From Siphonodentalium dalli (lineage: Eukaryota; Mollusca; Scaphopoda; Gadilida; Siphonodentaliidae), in contig CP136065.1 of assembly GCA_032622095.1 (NCBI GenBank), positions 39,993,503-40,057,502 of the forward strand: DNA of 64,000 nt, written 5' to 3'. The position numbers were made by a program, and so were the translations under genes. The notes under the pieces were generated by a model. That model was not told where the DNA came from. It worked only from the letters and a program-made list of their open reading frames with translations, and made no database searches. This document shows, piece after piece, positions 23,168 through 35,175 of the stretch. Numbering within the stretch: position 1 is the stretch's first letter; each line of letters opens with the position of its first letter.

Positions 23168-23481
23168 TTAACCTCTTCACTGCTGAATGCCGTCATGTGC
23201 TGGGCCGTTGATGTTCTGGCCATATTCCAGTGGAAATATATAACCGGAATATCACGAAAACCATAAAACTGACTAAGTGGAAAGGCTATTTTTTTATCAT
23301 TATCAATCGTGAAACACCATACACTGTTTGAAACTGCGTAATACAGTTGTTCCGATTCACCAATTACAGTTATTAAATGGTGGACTGCTAGTGCGCTGAA
23401 GTAGGTCCGTACTCAGTACGGGCGTATGGTAATAGCAGATGGCGTGACATTTTACATTTTATACAGGAGCCAAGAGGTTAA
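23168..23481. mobile_element. TTAA element family G
   Basis: TTAA at 23168-23171 and 23478-23481 bounds 306 bp. The ends CCTCTTCACTGCTG and (complement) CCTCTTGGCTCCTG match at 11 of 14 positions. It contains the palindromic phrase CCGTACTCAGTACGG. No coding capacity is visible. This looks like a short piggyBac-type non-autonomous element. Confidence 0.65.
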
Positions 23482-23590
23482 GCCTCCATGAAACACTTTT
23501 ACAACAAGCAACACAAGACTGCCACTAAAACACACACCCATATCTGACGAAATATCATAATATGTTGTATGGTACTGGAAAAGTAACACT

Positions 23591-23831
23591 TTAACCATTT
23601 ATATACTGATTGATTCTCCCAGAGTCCCATTCAGCTACAAAAATATACAATGGACTATTACTAATCTGGAGGGATGATAAAGAAATATGAGCAGGCTACA
23701 TATATTAGTGGGAAATGTTTAGAAAATAAATTCAACATACGACATATAGTCGTTTGTTGAACTTATTGTCTGAACATTTCCCAAGGGATAACTACTCCTC
23801 ATTAATGAGTATTTAGTATAGAATGCGTTAA
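23591..23831. mobile_element. TTAA element family C, copy 1
   Basis: TTAA at 23591-23594 and 23828-23831 bounds 233 bp. Left end CCATTTATATACTGATTG; right end (complement) CGCATTCTATACTAAATAC. An internal hairpin lies at 23710-23782 (GGGAAATGTTTAGAAAATAA and complement). The element at 34937-35175 is the same family in inverse orientation. Confidence 0.82.
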
Positions 23832-24110
23832 GACCGTCATATTCGGTCAGTTTTACCGAACTCTTGATATACAAATGCATGATGTTACAAGTACATGGTC
23901 CGGATAACCAAGCGGTATGGTAGAGATTACGTGTCTGGGGACATTTGAATCAAGGCAATACGTTTTAAACCGGGTATTTGTGTGTGCTATTAAATTTGTA
24001 TAATGCATATAAGAATTTCCGAAAAATCGTTACCGCCAATGGTTGGCCCTTTTCATCACATGTGTCACTTCCTTAACCACACGACGCGCATATCAAATTC
24101 ATATTCGTTG
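23708..24110 (+). repeat. 403-bp tandem duplication, unit 1
   Basis: Begins at the family C hairpin, includes that element's right end, and continues through CGGTCAGTTTTACCGAACTC and GGATAACCAAGCGGTATGG to CTTAACCACACGACG. It is repeated at 24111-24490. Confidence 0.88.
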
Positions 24111-24490
24111 GTGGGGAAATGTTCAGAAAGTAAGTTCAACATATGACATATGGTCATTTGTTGAACTTATTGTCTGAACATTTCCCAAGTGATCATTACT
24201 CATCAATGAGTATATAGTATAGAAAGGGTTAAGATATCGCCATATACGGTCAGTTATACCGAACTCTTGATATACTTTGTTACAAGTACATGGTCCGGAA
24301 TCCGGATAACCAAATGGTATGGTAGAGATTACGTGTCTGGGGACGCTTGATTCAAGGAAATACATTTTAAACAATGTGCTTGTGAGCTATTAAATTTGTA
24401 TAATACTAGTACGTATACGAATTTCCGAAAATCGGTGTCGTCATTTGTCAGCACGTTTCGTCACATTTGACACATCGTTAACCACCAGAT
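24111..24490 (+). repeat. 403-bp tandem duplication, unit 2
   Basis: Diverged copy of 23708-24110 in the same order, including a partial family C element (24111-24228) ending at TTAA 24229-24232. The left part of the element is missing because the duplication began inside it. Confidence 0.88.
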
Positions 24491-25448
24491 GCATACCACC
24501 CACAATCTAAACAGCCGCTGGTGTGTTTGATTAGTGATTCATGTGCATTATAGTAAAATGAACGCGAAGAGCGAAATTTAGTGAGTTATTTTCCCAAGTA
24601 TATTAAATTTGCCTGAAATGGGAAACAATACTCTCTCATTCATAATGGCACCCACCACAACCACCCGAGTTTTAATAGCCAATGATGCATTCGATTAATG
24701 ATTCACATCTATTATCGCAAAAGACAAATTCTTCTAATTCGAACAATGCAATTTAGTCATTTATTGTTACGTAAAATGCAACCTCCTGTCTTTTAGAATC
24801 TATTTAGTTTTGTCAACAAAGGAATCGTGGGTCGTTCAAGTACACAACATGTAGTGTCTAATTGAAGGGCAAGCTTTAATTGAACAGCACCCGAGATAGC
24901 AACGATGCTTGTCGAATACCTTTGTTCCGCCACGCGCCCACGATTATCTTTCCAGCATAAGGGGTCTTCCTCGACCTATTGTGGCAGTCTATAGGTGACA
25001 ATTGGCCTTGTCGTGTGTTATTCTTCTAATCAAAACTCCATTCAGTGTGTTTCTGTGCGTGAGTATATTCCATGCATAGCAATTGATAGATCGAAAAGAA
25101 ACACTTGAAGCAACAGATTTGTGTGAGGGTCATACCTGTGGTCGATATAGCTGTCTCACAATAAGCCTGAGTTCTATCTTGAACCACTTAGTGTAGCGTC
25201 GATATGAACAACCATATGAGTCATTGTTTCCTAGTCCATTTCATTCAGTTCGAACATATCGATAAGGTCACGTATATGTGTGTACATGTATTTCATTTCC
25301 TGAGAAAAATACAGCACATTTTAACCACTATACCTCTACATGTGGAAACAGAACAGCATAATCTTCAATTATATCCTGATAGGATGGTTGGGATAACGAA
25401 CAAGAAACATTGGTAGAGGGCGTCAATTCGGGGAGGGTTGTCAATGAA
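24491..25448. other. No recognisable feature
   Basis: Unique AT-rich sequence with no supported gene. Confidence 0.45.
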
Positions 25449-25711
25449 CCCTTTCTTTAGTAAATACTCATTGACGAGTAGTTCCCTTAGGCAATGTTCA
25501 GATAATAAGTTATACAAACGACCTCGTTTGTTGAACTTATTATCTGAACATTTACGGTTTATACAATCAATTCATAGAAGTGCATCAGCACTTGTATTAT
25601 CATTCGTCTTCCACCGTCTGCGGTTATTACCCCAACATACCTGCAAATGAAAATTTGACCATTCCAATATATACCTTTATAAGTGAAAGGGAGACTTCAT
25701 TCATGAAATAG
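25449..25711 (-). mobile_element. Diverged TTAA element family C, copy 3
   Basis: The left end CCCTTTCTTTAGTAAATACT and the hairpin at 25493-25553 (AATGTTCAGATAATAAGTT and complement) match family C. The right end, near GGGAGACTTCATTC and AAATAGG, matches the other terminus loosely. Neither TTAA flank is intact (TGAA and TTGT). Confidence 0.6.
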
Positions 25712-26990
25712 GTTGTTAGTTGTCTCGACCGATATTATAACATCAATTTTATACCAACAGTGTTCGTGTTGTTTTGAAATGTAAAAAACAATGTGAACGG
25801 AGTGGTAAGAACTGTTCCATCGCGAGGCCAATTGAAAGGCCAACAGTTGGTCGAAAGCAGGAACATGTTCAAATATTTACCGAGAAAGACATACTTGAAT
25901 AGCGGTTGAAATAGTAATGCAAATGTATATCAGAATACCAATGAACCTGTACATCGCAAATACGAAAATCAACCATTATCGAAATGTATATATTACCTGA
26001 TAATGCAAGGTAGGAAACATAATTATATGTCTGTTCAAAATGTTGTTCGTGATTGGAGAGAGAAACCAACACATTGTAAAACGTTTTTGAATGTTAAGAT
26101 GGTGGACCACACTGTTCGATAACACATTTACCGAAGTTGAAAACAATTTTAGCCAACGCGAGTTATGGTCACAGTCTCGTGTTATCAAGATATTGGGTGA
26201 AAATATTGTCTTAAGACGTTCACAGAATTGTCATATATCGTACTAACATGGCAAATGTGCATTGCATTATAGACCGATAATTTCGGGGGATAAATGATCA
26301 TTAAAAGTAAAATAATGATCAAACCCAATTGTACATGCTTACAATTTGAAAAAAAATATTGCATATTCTGTATTCGAATAAAGTGTATTATATATCAGGC
26401 GTGTGATATAACTTTATTTTGGCCACATCGGCCGCCATCATTCGAAGGTAGAGACGGAGAAAACTGATTCTATATATCGTGGGCGATGTCTGATGTTGAT
26501 AAACAGTGGTCAAGGCACCGAGTGTTCAATCAATGCCACCCTGGGGCGAAATGATGGAAGTGTCCAGGCAGCCGTCCCTATACTTAATACGGATAATTTA
26601 CTCCGAGCAAAGACAAAGGAAATCACTTTATATCAATCATTAACTTCCACTTGAACTTTGAGACTCGATAAACAATGGATTAGCCTGCGAGATTTCCATA
26701 TTTCTCCAGGCACCGTTCGGGAGATCGATGCATGTGACTGGTCACATATCACTCGAGTCAAATTTGTTGACGACAGATTACGGCTGGTTGTGACAATCGT
26801 TGACTCTTTGAAGTGTATAAGCGAGTGCGAGTATACTTCGTGGAGCTATATATGGGAAATGAATATTTGAGGGGAAATTGGGAGTTCAACAAAATTGAGG
26901 GTTGATTTATACTAGTGCAACAGACTGCTTTCTTGCAAGAGACGGGGCTATTGTGTTACTGTCTAACCGAGTGCGTAGTTCTGTTTTACT
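25712..26990. other. No recognisable feature
   Basis: A 70-codon frame at 26658-26870 has no recognised motif. The rest is AT-rich and apparently unique. Confidence 0.4.
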
Positions 26991-27416
26991 TTAACCCTTT
27001 CAGTGCCAAGGGCCGATCTCCTAATTGTTTTGTTTTTTTTTATATATTTTTTTGGGTTGAATTTATTTTGGGTATGCTTAAGCATGCTATAGTGAATTTA
27101 AAAACAAACTTGATAAAACCTTAGGGGCATGTTATAGCTCAAAACTATCACCAAGTATTCATAGTTTGATGCCCATGACAAACGTAAGATTCCCTGGCAC
27201 TAAATCTACAAAATAAGTCTGTTAAAGAATATAAGAAAAAATATTTAAATTGTAAAAAATTGTAAAAAATAATAACAAATGATGAAAAATTGTTAGGCCA
27301 ATGCATTCTCTTATATATGCGAGGCGACCTATGGTCGACTCGCATATATAAGAGAATGCTTTGGCACAGGGTATATGGGTTGATACAAAAATCGGACCTG
27401 GCACTGAAAGGGTTAA
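26991..27416. mobile_element. TTAA element family B, copy 1
   Basis: TTAA at 26991-26994 and 27413-27416 bounds 418 bp. The ends are CCCTTTCAGTGCCA on both sides. It contains one 69-bp hairpin (27297-27365) of the type found in family A, plus an A-rich segment AAAGAATATAAGAAAAAAT that resembles the family A spacer. It has the empty site GCTTAAGCATGC at 27076-27087, which is occupied in copy 2. Confidence 0.88.
27297..27365. repeat. 69-bp hairpin (B orientation)
   Basis: Same module as in family A. The right arm has one extra change (GAATGCTTTGGC). Confidence 0.92.
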
Positions 27417-27442
27417 ACGTTGGGGTCTAGCTGTTAACGTCG

Positions 27443-27936
27443 TTAAAGGCCCACTTAATTTTCGAGTCACCGATATTATTTTGTATAGTGCCTTGATATA
27501 CGGTTTTAATAAAAAATCTACGCCATAAAATATGATTAAAATACTATAATTCATCACCATTTGAAACGTCTGTGTCTCGGAACATGCCCAATTGCCCATA
27601 GATAAATAGAAAACAACTGAAATCATAAAAATATTTCCCCATTATGGCTCCCAGAATGCAACAGAATTCAAACTAAAATTGTATTTGCAATGGAAGGGGA
27701 ATAACTCTATATCTTAAGATATATAGTTATTCCCATTCCATTGAAAATAATGAAAATTGAGCACACAGAACACAAATCCGTGTCTCAACAAAAACAACAT
27801 GTTCACAGTATATTGCACCGAATGCGTTGATAATACATTGTTTTAAAGCTTCCTCTTTCAAATGGTATACAATATAGCATATATATATATATTATATAAA
27901 ATTATCTGGGGGTTAGAAAATTAACTGGGCCTTTAA
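27443..27936. mobile_element. TTAA element family E, copy 1
   Basis: TTAA at 27443-27446 and 27933-27936 bounds 486 bp. Ends: AGGCCCACTTAATTTTCGAG and (complement) AGGCCCAGTTAATTTTCTAA. An internal palindrome lies at 27688-27743 around GGGGAATAACTCTATATC. A second copy lies in inverse orientation at about 52671-53156. Confidence 0.88.
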
Positions 27937-28153
27937 TGTTCATATAATATACATACATAAATATTCCAAGTCATTTATTTGTCGGGATAGTCAGCAATTT
28001 GCGTGATAGTATAGAGCAAACATAATGCTAAACTCAACATTATAGCATATACATCAACATTAATATTCATTGGCCGGGTTTATATTTAAACTAATTGTTT
28101 ATTTAACCCCTTCAGTGCCAGGTCCGATTTTTGTATCAACCCATATACCCTGT

Positions 28154-28222
28154 GCCAATGCATTCTCTTATATATGCGAGTCGACCATAGGTTGCCTCGT
28201 ATATATAAGAGAATGCATTGGC
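28154..28222. repeat. 69-bp hairpin (A orientation)
   Basis: Same module. One arm reads GGTTGCCTCGTATAT, so it has extra mismatches near the centre. Confidence 0.92.
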
Positions 28223-28450
28223 CAAAAAAAAAATTCATCATTTTTATTATTTTTTACAATTTTTTACAATTTTAATATTTTTTTCTTATATTCTTTAACA
28301 TACTTATTTTGTAGGTTTAGTGCCAGGGAATCTCACGTTTTTCATGGGCATCAAAATTATTACTATGAATACTTGGTGATAGTTTTGAGTTATAACATGC
28401 CCCTAAGGTTTTATCCAGTTTGTTTTTTAAATTCGCTATAGCATGCTTAA

Positions 28451-29037
28451 AGGGGTACTGTACGCCATTTTCAATAAATTTCGAGTGATAACAACTATCT
28501 ATTATCGATAATATATAGAAACATAAGTAATTTGAGTCGAAGATGTATTCTGAAAAAGTTAATAGGCTATCTTAAAATTTAAAAATTTAAAAGTTAATAA
28601 TTTAATATAAATTGAATTTATGGCTGAAGCCATAAAATGGCGTAAATTAAAATACGAATTTCCGTGTACAAAACGTAATCAAATTATAATTGAGGGATAC
28701 TGGATTAGTAAACCCATTGCACACACGATCGTTTGAAACATTATGCTGATACGGGGAGAAAACTAAAGCCACTCACTGACTAGTGACGATACAATAACAT
28801 AAATGAGTATATGGGACTAGTATGCATATATAATATAACTTTTATTTGATACATTTGGTTGAAAACTGTACAAAAATCACTCGACAACAACAATTTGTAT
28901 TTTTGCATTCCGGTAAATTTGCCATCCGTAACACTACTTCGTACTCAACAGACTTTCAAATAATGGAAAAATTGTTACCTTATTCTCCGACTCAGAGACT
29001 ATAGAAACCAACAACAACATTTGGGTACAGTATCCCT
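28451..29037. mobile_element. TTAA element family F (nested in family B)
   Basis: A 587-bp element with ends AGGGGTACTGTACGCC and (complement) AGGGATACTGTACCCAAA. TTAA at 28447-28450 and 29038-29041. The sister element at 26991-27416 has the unoccupied sequence GCTTAAGCATGC at the same place, so insertion and TTAA duplication are directly visible. Confidence 0.9.
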
Positions 29038-29157
29038 TTAAGCATGCCCAAAAAAAATTCAACCCCAAAAAAAATATATAAATTTTTTTTTTAGGGCCGA
29101 TTTTACAGACCGTAAATTAGGGCCGATAAGATCGGCCCCTGGCACTGAAAGGGTTAA

Positions 29158-29536
29158 CAGAGTTATGACGACCACGGTATCTGCGGACCTAGCTTGCCAC
29201 ATGAGGGCCGTTATTATCAAATCAGCCTGTTCATATTGAACTTATTTCAAAAACATGCACGAACAAACTCATATCGCCATTTTCTTTTACGCTCTATATG
29301 AACCTAAAGTTTTCACTTTGTCCCGTGCCATAAAACATTAAAACGGAATAAGGTATAAGTCTATTATAGGCTTATTTCATAACAAAATAAGTCCATTATG
29401 AACCTATGTGAATAATTAGGTCTAATAGGAACCTATTTGCACGATGATATGTTGATCAAATCGCCTTGAACGGATAATCTTATCGTTTCTAAGCGCGAGC
29501 AGCGACCTCAGCTACTCAGACTGCTGAGTCGCGCCG
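29158..29536. other. No recognisable feature
   Basis: Contains three loosely repeated phrases (TATTATAGGCTTATTTC, CATTATGAACCTATG, TAATAGGAACCTATTT) near 29361-29440. No gene is called. Confidence 0.4.
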
Positions 29537-29703
29537 GATAAGATAAGATAAGTTTAATAGGCAAAACATCCTTATAAGGACAGTATGCAAACATATTAAT
29601 ATATAGTTGTACATTGAACAATACAATAAATGATATAATAATAGATGGTAATATATAACCATTTAAGTACAGCTGAATGTGCATAGGGTCGTCTCGTCTT
29701 CAT
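29537..29703 (-). repeat. LINE 3' UTR with TTATC tail
   Basis: On the minus strand the sequence after the ORF stop ends CTTATCTTATCTTATC. Short tandem pentamers of this kind mark the 3' ends of some non-LTR retrotransposons. It adjoins the decayed reverse-transcriptase C-terminal ORF. Confidence 0.65.
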
Positions 29704-30102
29704 TTATTCATTGCTTATGAGGCGAAGCTCATCGCGTGCGGAAAATAATTTTCGGATTATATGACATATTGAAGTGCATGAATTTGAAATATTGTTGGAT
29801 AGGATTTTGACAAGCTGTTCAGTTTGTGTCATGTTTTCAAAGTCTGGGAACTGTGTCTTCATAAGAGTTATTAGTTCGAGCCGCGGTGTGCGGTAAGCAC
29901 TACATTCCAAAAGAAAGTGTTTTTCATCTTCAATAGCATCATCGGAACAAAATAGACATAGTCTTTGTTCCAATGCCGTCGGTGGTTGGGTGTGGCGTCC
30001 CTTTTCAATAGCCAGTTTATGATATGACTTCAAATACATGTTGGAGAATGGGAATGGAGATATGGCGATTCTGCGACAGCTTCGAAGCCACGCAACACAT
30101 TT
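29704..30102 (-). pseudogene. Non-LTR retrotransposon ORF2 C-terminal fragment
   Basis: Minus-strand open frame of 132 codons. A stop at 30103-30105 closes it on the 5' side; the natural stop TAA is at its 3' end. It reads VAWLRSCRRIAISPFPFSN, then SYHKLAIEKGRH, then a C-x2-C...H-x4-C zinc-knuckle-like motif (CLFC ... DEKHFLLECSAYR). This is the usual C-terminal region after the reverse transcriptase of LINE elements in invertebrates. The polymerase and endonuclease parts are missing, consistent with 5' truncation at integration. It is not a functional gene. Confidence 0.82.
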
Positions 30103-30105
30103 CTA

Positions 30106-32583
30106 TGATAAACAATTTCGACTCTCTATCACAAACAAACCTAATTCCACCGCGTCTCGAATCAAATTAATCTTTTCCGGTTATATCACTGCGCATGCTC
30201 CGGAATTACCACGGTGCCATCAAAACTTCGCCGTCAAATCGGTGTTAAATCCAATCCCGTAATATTGAGTATTATTGACACCGGGACTAACATGGTCGTA
30301 TTAAAGAAAAACAAAAGCGATTCCTCGCAACAAACGAGAGTGCAAAACGCTGTTTGTTTTATAAATCACTAAAAAGGCATTAGCCCGCGAAAGTCCCCGA
30401 GAGTCAAGGAGATTTATTTAAAGTTGGTATTAGAGTCGAGTATGATGTATCGAGCGAATTGACTTCTTTTGATCTCATTATATTTTGACTTCTACGAAAG
30501 TTTTTGCCAATAATTAAGTCTCGTGGTAGCGATATTTCAAACGAGTTCAACGCAAATGGGATTATACCGTCTTGTTGGATTGGTAGAGATAGATGTTTTG
30601 TGACGCGGCGGTGGTGGTGGAGATCACGTGATGTTCATACGTCAAACGGTATGCGCATGTGTGCAACTAAGTAGCCTGATCATAATTGATCATCGTTGGC
30701 GTAAACTCAGTACCGAGTATTCTATAACATAATTGCACTTAGTATAGAGGAGAAAAAGTTCAGTAGGCAAATTTGGACCCATGTTTTACATCAGTTTTTG
30801 TAGAGCTAACACACCAACAACAGCAATATAAGCTTTAAAACGGTCCACATAATTTGGGTATAGAGAACGACTGTGGTCGCGTCTCTATGACGTGCACCGG
30901 AAATGCGAACCGCTTAGACATCTTCATTTAACCGCCGTCTATTTATACGTTTTTGGTCATCGAAACTGAATTCGATTAACAGTTATGTTTTTGTTTTATA
31001 CACAACGATATTGCATTGGGATTTATAGGAAGTTTCCCCTCAGTTTTACAATGTACATGAATCTAAAATGGTGGTTCGCTGTTATGGATAAAATTAAGCG
31101 TCTATATAATCAAGATATTAAAACATGTATATGAACCAAATTATAATTTCCGTATATAAGTAACCACTTATCAATGGGCTGACTTATGCTCCATGAATAT
31201 TGAATATATTTCTAGTATAGGCTTTTCATTGATGAATAATACTGTTTTACCCATCCACTGAATGCAAGTCGGGCGTATATATTTCTGTTATATAAGTTGG
31301 AACAGTTCTAGTGTATTCCATATCGATCTAAATGCTTCTCTGGAACATCGGTTTGAGGATTTACACTGAAAATCGGAGTCACTCCATATTTACAAAGGCG
31401 GTTTGTGAATGGTAAACAATTATTTTGAGAGAAATATCATCAATAGTTTTCACGATAGAAAGCAATGTTCCGATCAAGAAATTGATGACGAATAAAGACA
31501 GCGATTCAATTAAGCGAGTCAAGTGAGATACAGAGGACACCTAACAGCCAGCCACGTGTTGAGTACACCAATTCTTTGATAATTCCATGCTCCCTGCTGC
31601 TCTTGTTCTCACCTATAAGGTAACCACAGGCAGCGGGTGATGCTATGAGTAACTAATGTGTTCTTCTGTATCTATATCGGTAAGCAAGCCAGACGTTAAG
31701 ACGGCTAATTAACCAGTGGTCATTATTTTAAACAAGGCGATAATGGCATTCTCAGAAATTACCATATGGCCATTACTCATCAACGGGACTGCTAATAAAA
31801 GAACCCATTTCTTAAATTAGTTGTCTGTGAATTTCCCAAGCCCATTGATAAGTTATGTTTCACGATGTATTATATTTGACGTTCTCATAGCACGGCCAAT
31901 TCCATGCACCGCTCAATCTGGGCGCTTTTTCTTAAAGATACTACAAAATAAATCACAAATAAATTCTCGTTCGGATTATCTACTGAAAAGTACTTCCAGC
32001 ACTTCGAAAGTTCTAAAATACAAGGAAATTAGCCTAAAAGCACATATATAAATGTATGCTATCATATACTATTCGGTACCCTTAGCATAATGTATTATCC
32101 GACGACGACCAGGCAGATACGAAGGGAAAACACATTCAACTATTGGAAATTGCATGCTACGTGTAAACCAACAGCGATTGTTGAACGGATGAACGGTTTC
32201 ATTTTCTTTGAAATATATATCGTATTTAGACCAATAGTCTAATATTATCCTTCACTAAGTAAAGTTTGAGACTGATACGGCCATCATCGTGCAATAGGAA
32301 ACTCGATGATCGGCAACCCGACTAAGACACTCTAGCCATGCCACTGGATTCAAGATCCGTGTAACACTGGCCGCCACACGCCAGTCGGTGGTTGGAGGCA
32401 GTATCATAGCAAGTTATAATGTCAAGTTCTCACACTTGTATCTTGTTCCTTCGTCATGAGTTGGACATGCGTTCTGCTGCATTTGATATGGATGTTGGAA
32501 AATATAGCGTCAGTGATTAAAACATGTTAAAACACTGAGCAAAGAAAGTCAACTAATGTTAGGCTACTATATATTGATCACCA
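30106..32583. other. No recognisable gene
   Basis: About 2.5 kb of mostly unique sequence. A region near 31755-31835 faintly resembles family C (TTACTCATCAAC, AATTTCCCAAG) but without ends. A possible tRNA-like phrase near 32320-32400 lacks a B box. Confidence 0.45.
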
Positions 32584-34936
32584 CCAGGAGTCCCGGCTGC
32601 TGTGTATATATATATACAAGGGAAGGTCTGTCGTGTATCAAGACGTCATATTAACCAGGAGTCCCGGCTGCTGTGTATATATATACAAGGGAAGGTGTAT
32701 CGTGTATCAAGACGTCATATTAACCAGGAGTCCCGGCTGCTGTGTATATATATACAAGGGAAGGTCTGTCGTGTATCAAGACGTCATATTAACCAGGAGT
32801 CCCGGCTGCTGTGTATATATACAAGGGAAACTCTGTCGTGTATCAAGACGTCATATTAACCAGGAGTCCCGGCTGCTGTGTATATATACAAGGGAAGGTT
32901 TTCGTGTATCATGACGTCATATTAACCAGGAGTCCCGGCTGCTGTGTATATATACACGGGAAACTCTGTCGTGTATCAAGACGTCATATTAACCAGGAGT
33001 CCCGGCTGCTGTGTATATTTACAAGAGAAGGTATGTCGTGTATCAAGACGTCATATTAACCAGGAGTCCCGCCTGCTGTGTATATATAGCAGAGAAGGTA
33101 TGTCGTGTATCAAGACGTCATATTAACCAGGAGTCCCGCCTGCTGTGTATATATACAAGAGAAGGTATGTCGTGTATCAAGACGTCATATTAATCAGGAG
33201 TCCCGGCTGCTGTGTATATATACAAGAGAAGGTATGTCGTGTATCAAGACGTCATATTAACCAGGAGTCCCGGCTGCTGTGTATATATACAAGAGAAGGT
33301 ATGCCGTGTATCAAGACGTCATATTAACCAGGAGTCCCGGCTGCTGTGTATATATACAAGGGAATGTGTATCGTGTATCAAGACGTCATATTAACCAGGA
33401 GTCCACGGCTGCTGTGTATATATACAAAGGAAGGTATGTCGTGTATCAAGACGTCATATTAACCAGGAGTCCCGCCTGCTGTGTATATATACAAGAGAAG
33501 GTATGTCGTGTATCAAGACGTCATATTAACCAGTATTCCCGCCTGCTGTGTATATATACAAGAGAAGGTATGTCGTGTATCAAGACGTCATATTAACCAG
33601 GAGTCCACGGCTGCTGTGTATATATACAAGGGAAGGTGTATCGTGCATCAAGACGTCATATTAACCAGGAGTCCACGGCTGCTGTGTATATATACAAGGG
33701 AAGGTATGTCGTGTATCAAGACGTCATATTAACCAGGAGTCACGGCTGCTGTGTATATATACAAGGGAAGGTATGTCGTGTATCAAGACGTCATATTAAC
33801 CAGGAGTCCCGGCTGCTGTGTTTATATACAAGGGAAGGTCTGTCGTGTATCAATACGTCATATTAACCAGGAGTCCCGGCTGCTGTGTTTATATACAAGG
33901 GAAGGTATGTCGTGTGTCAAGACGTCATATTAACCAGGAGTCACGGCTGTTGTGTATATATACAAGAGAAGGTATGTCGTGTATCAAGACGTCATATTAA
34001 CCAGGAGTCCCGGCTGCTGTGTGTATATACAAGGGAAGGTCTGTCGTGTATCAAGACGTCATATTAACCCGGAGTCCCGGCTGCTGTGTATATATACAAG
34101 GGAAGGTATGTCGTGTATCAAGACGTCATATTAACCAGGAGTCCCGGCTGCTGTGTATATATACAAGGGAAGGTCTGTCGTGTATCAAGACGTCATATTA
34201 ACCAGGAGTCCCGCCTGCTGTGTATATATACAAGAGAAGGTATGTCGTGTATCAAGACGTCATATTAACCAGGAGTCCCGGCTGCTGTGTATATATACAA
34301 GAGAAGGTATGTCGTGTATCAATACGTCATATTAACCAGGAGTCCACGGCTGCTGTGTATATATACAAGGGAAGGTGTATCGTGCATCAAGACATCATAT
34401 TAACCAGTATTCCCGCCTGCTGTGTATATACAAGGGAAGGTATGTCGTGTATCAAGACGTCATATTAACCAGGAGTCCCGCCTGCTATGTATATATACAA
34501 GAGAAGGTATGTCGTGTATCAAGACGTCATATTAACCAGGAGTCCCGGCTGCTGTGTATATATACACGGGGAGATGTATCGTGTATCAAGACGTCATATT
34601 AACCAGGAGTCCACGGCTGCTGTGTATATATACAAGGGAAGGTGTATCGTTCATCAAGACGTCATATTAACCAGGAGTCACGGCTGCTGTGTATATATAC
34701 AAGGGGAGGTGTATCGTGCATCAAGACGTCATATTAACCAGGCGTCACGACTGCTGTGTATATATACAAGGGGAGGTGTATCGTGCACCAAGACGTCATA
34801 TTAACCAGGAGTCCCGGCTGCTGTGTATATATGCAAGGGAAGGTGTATCGTGCATCAAGACGTCATATTAACCAGGTGTCCCGGCTGCTGTGTATATATA
34901 TACAAGGGAAGGAGTATCGTGCATCAATACGTCATA
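32584..34936 (+). repeat. 67-bp minisatellite, about 35 units
   Basis: The unit is ACCAGGAGTCCCGGCTGCTG followed by TGTATATATACAAGGGAAGG and a segment with GTGTATCAAGACGTCATATT. The period is 67 bp, so three units make 201 bp. Each unit carries GACGTCA, one base short of a cAMP-response element; the unit at about 32909 has the full TGACGTCA. Variants (ACGGCTG, GCCTGCTG, TCGTGCATC) cluster at 33400-33720 and 34330-34920, showing block-wise spread. The last unit runs directly into a TTAA element. Confidence 0.97.
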
Positions 34937-35175
34937 TTAACCCTTTCTCTACCAAATAGTCATTGATGAGTAGTTGATGAGTAGACCTTTTGTTGTACTT
35001 ATTTTCTATACATTTCCCACCGATGAAGATGACCCATTTTGCTCTTGTATTATCTGTTTTTTTTGCCTGTCGTCTGTTTCTGTTACATCAGCACCCCTCC
35101 AAATGAGTAATGGAATATTCCAAAGTATATTGCTATAACTGAATGGGAGAATCCATTTAGTATAGAAATGGTTAA
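34937..35175 (-). mobile_element. TTAA element family C, copy 2
   Basis: TTAA at 34937-34940 (part of the last 67-bp unit) and 35172-35175 bounds 231 bp. The ends are CCCTTTCTCTACCAAATAG and (complement) CCATTTCTATACTAAATGG. The interior matches 23595-23827 in inverse orientation, including GGATTCTCCCATTCAG-type and GGAGGGGTGCTGATG-type phrases. Confidence 0.85.

Larger units (their letters stand above)
28103..29157. mobile_element. TTAA element family B, copy 2 (with nested insertion)
   Basis: TTAA at 28103-28106 and 29154-29157. Ends CCCCTTCAGTGCCAGG and (complement) CCCTTTCAGTGCCAGG. It is inverted relative to copy 1 and contains the hairpin at 28154-28222 and a nested family F element at 28451-29037. 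Without the insert it is about 456 bp. Confidence 0.88.

Noticed and set aside
26658-26870. 70-codon frame
   Set aside because: No motif, no splice or end signals, composition like the surroundings.
32310-32400. tRNA-like segment around GGATTCAAGATCC
   Set aside because: The paired segments do not make a cloverleaf and no B box is present on either strand.
32584-34936. CRISPR array
   Set aside because: Units are contiguous repeats without unique spacers, and the context is eukaryotic.
32602-34959. Twenty or more frames of 60-105 codons in the 67-bp array
   Set aside because: Three 67-bp units make 201 bp, so each frame closes at a stop at the same place in the unit. This is a product of the period, not a protein family.
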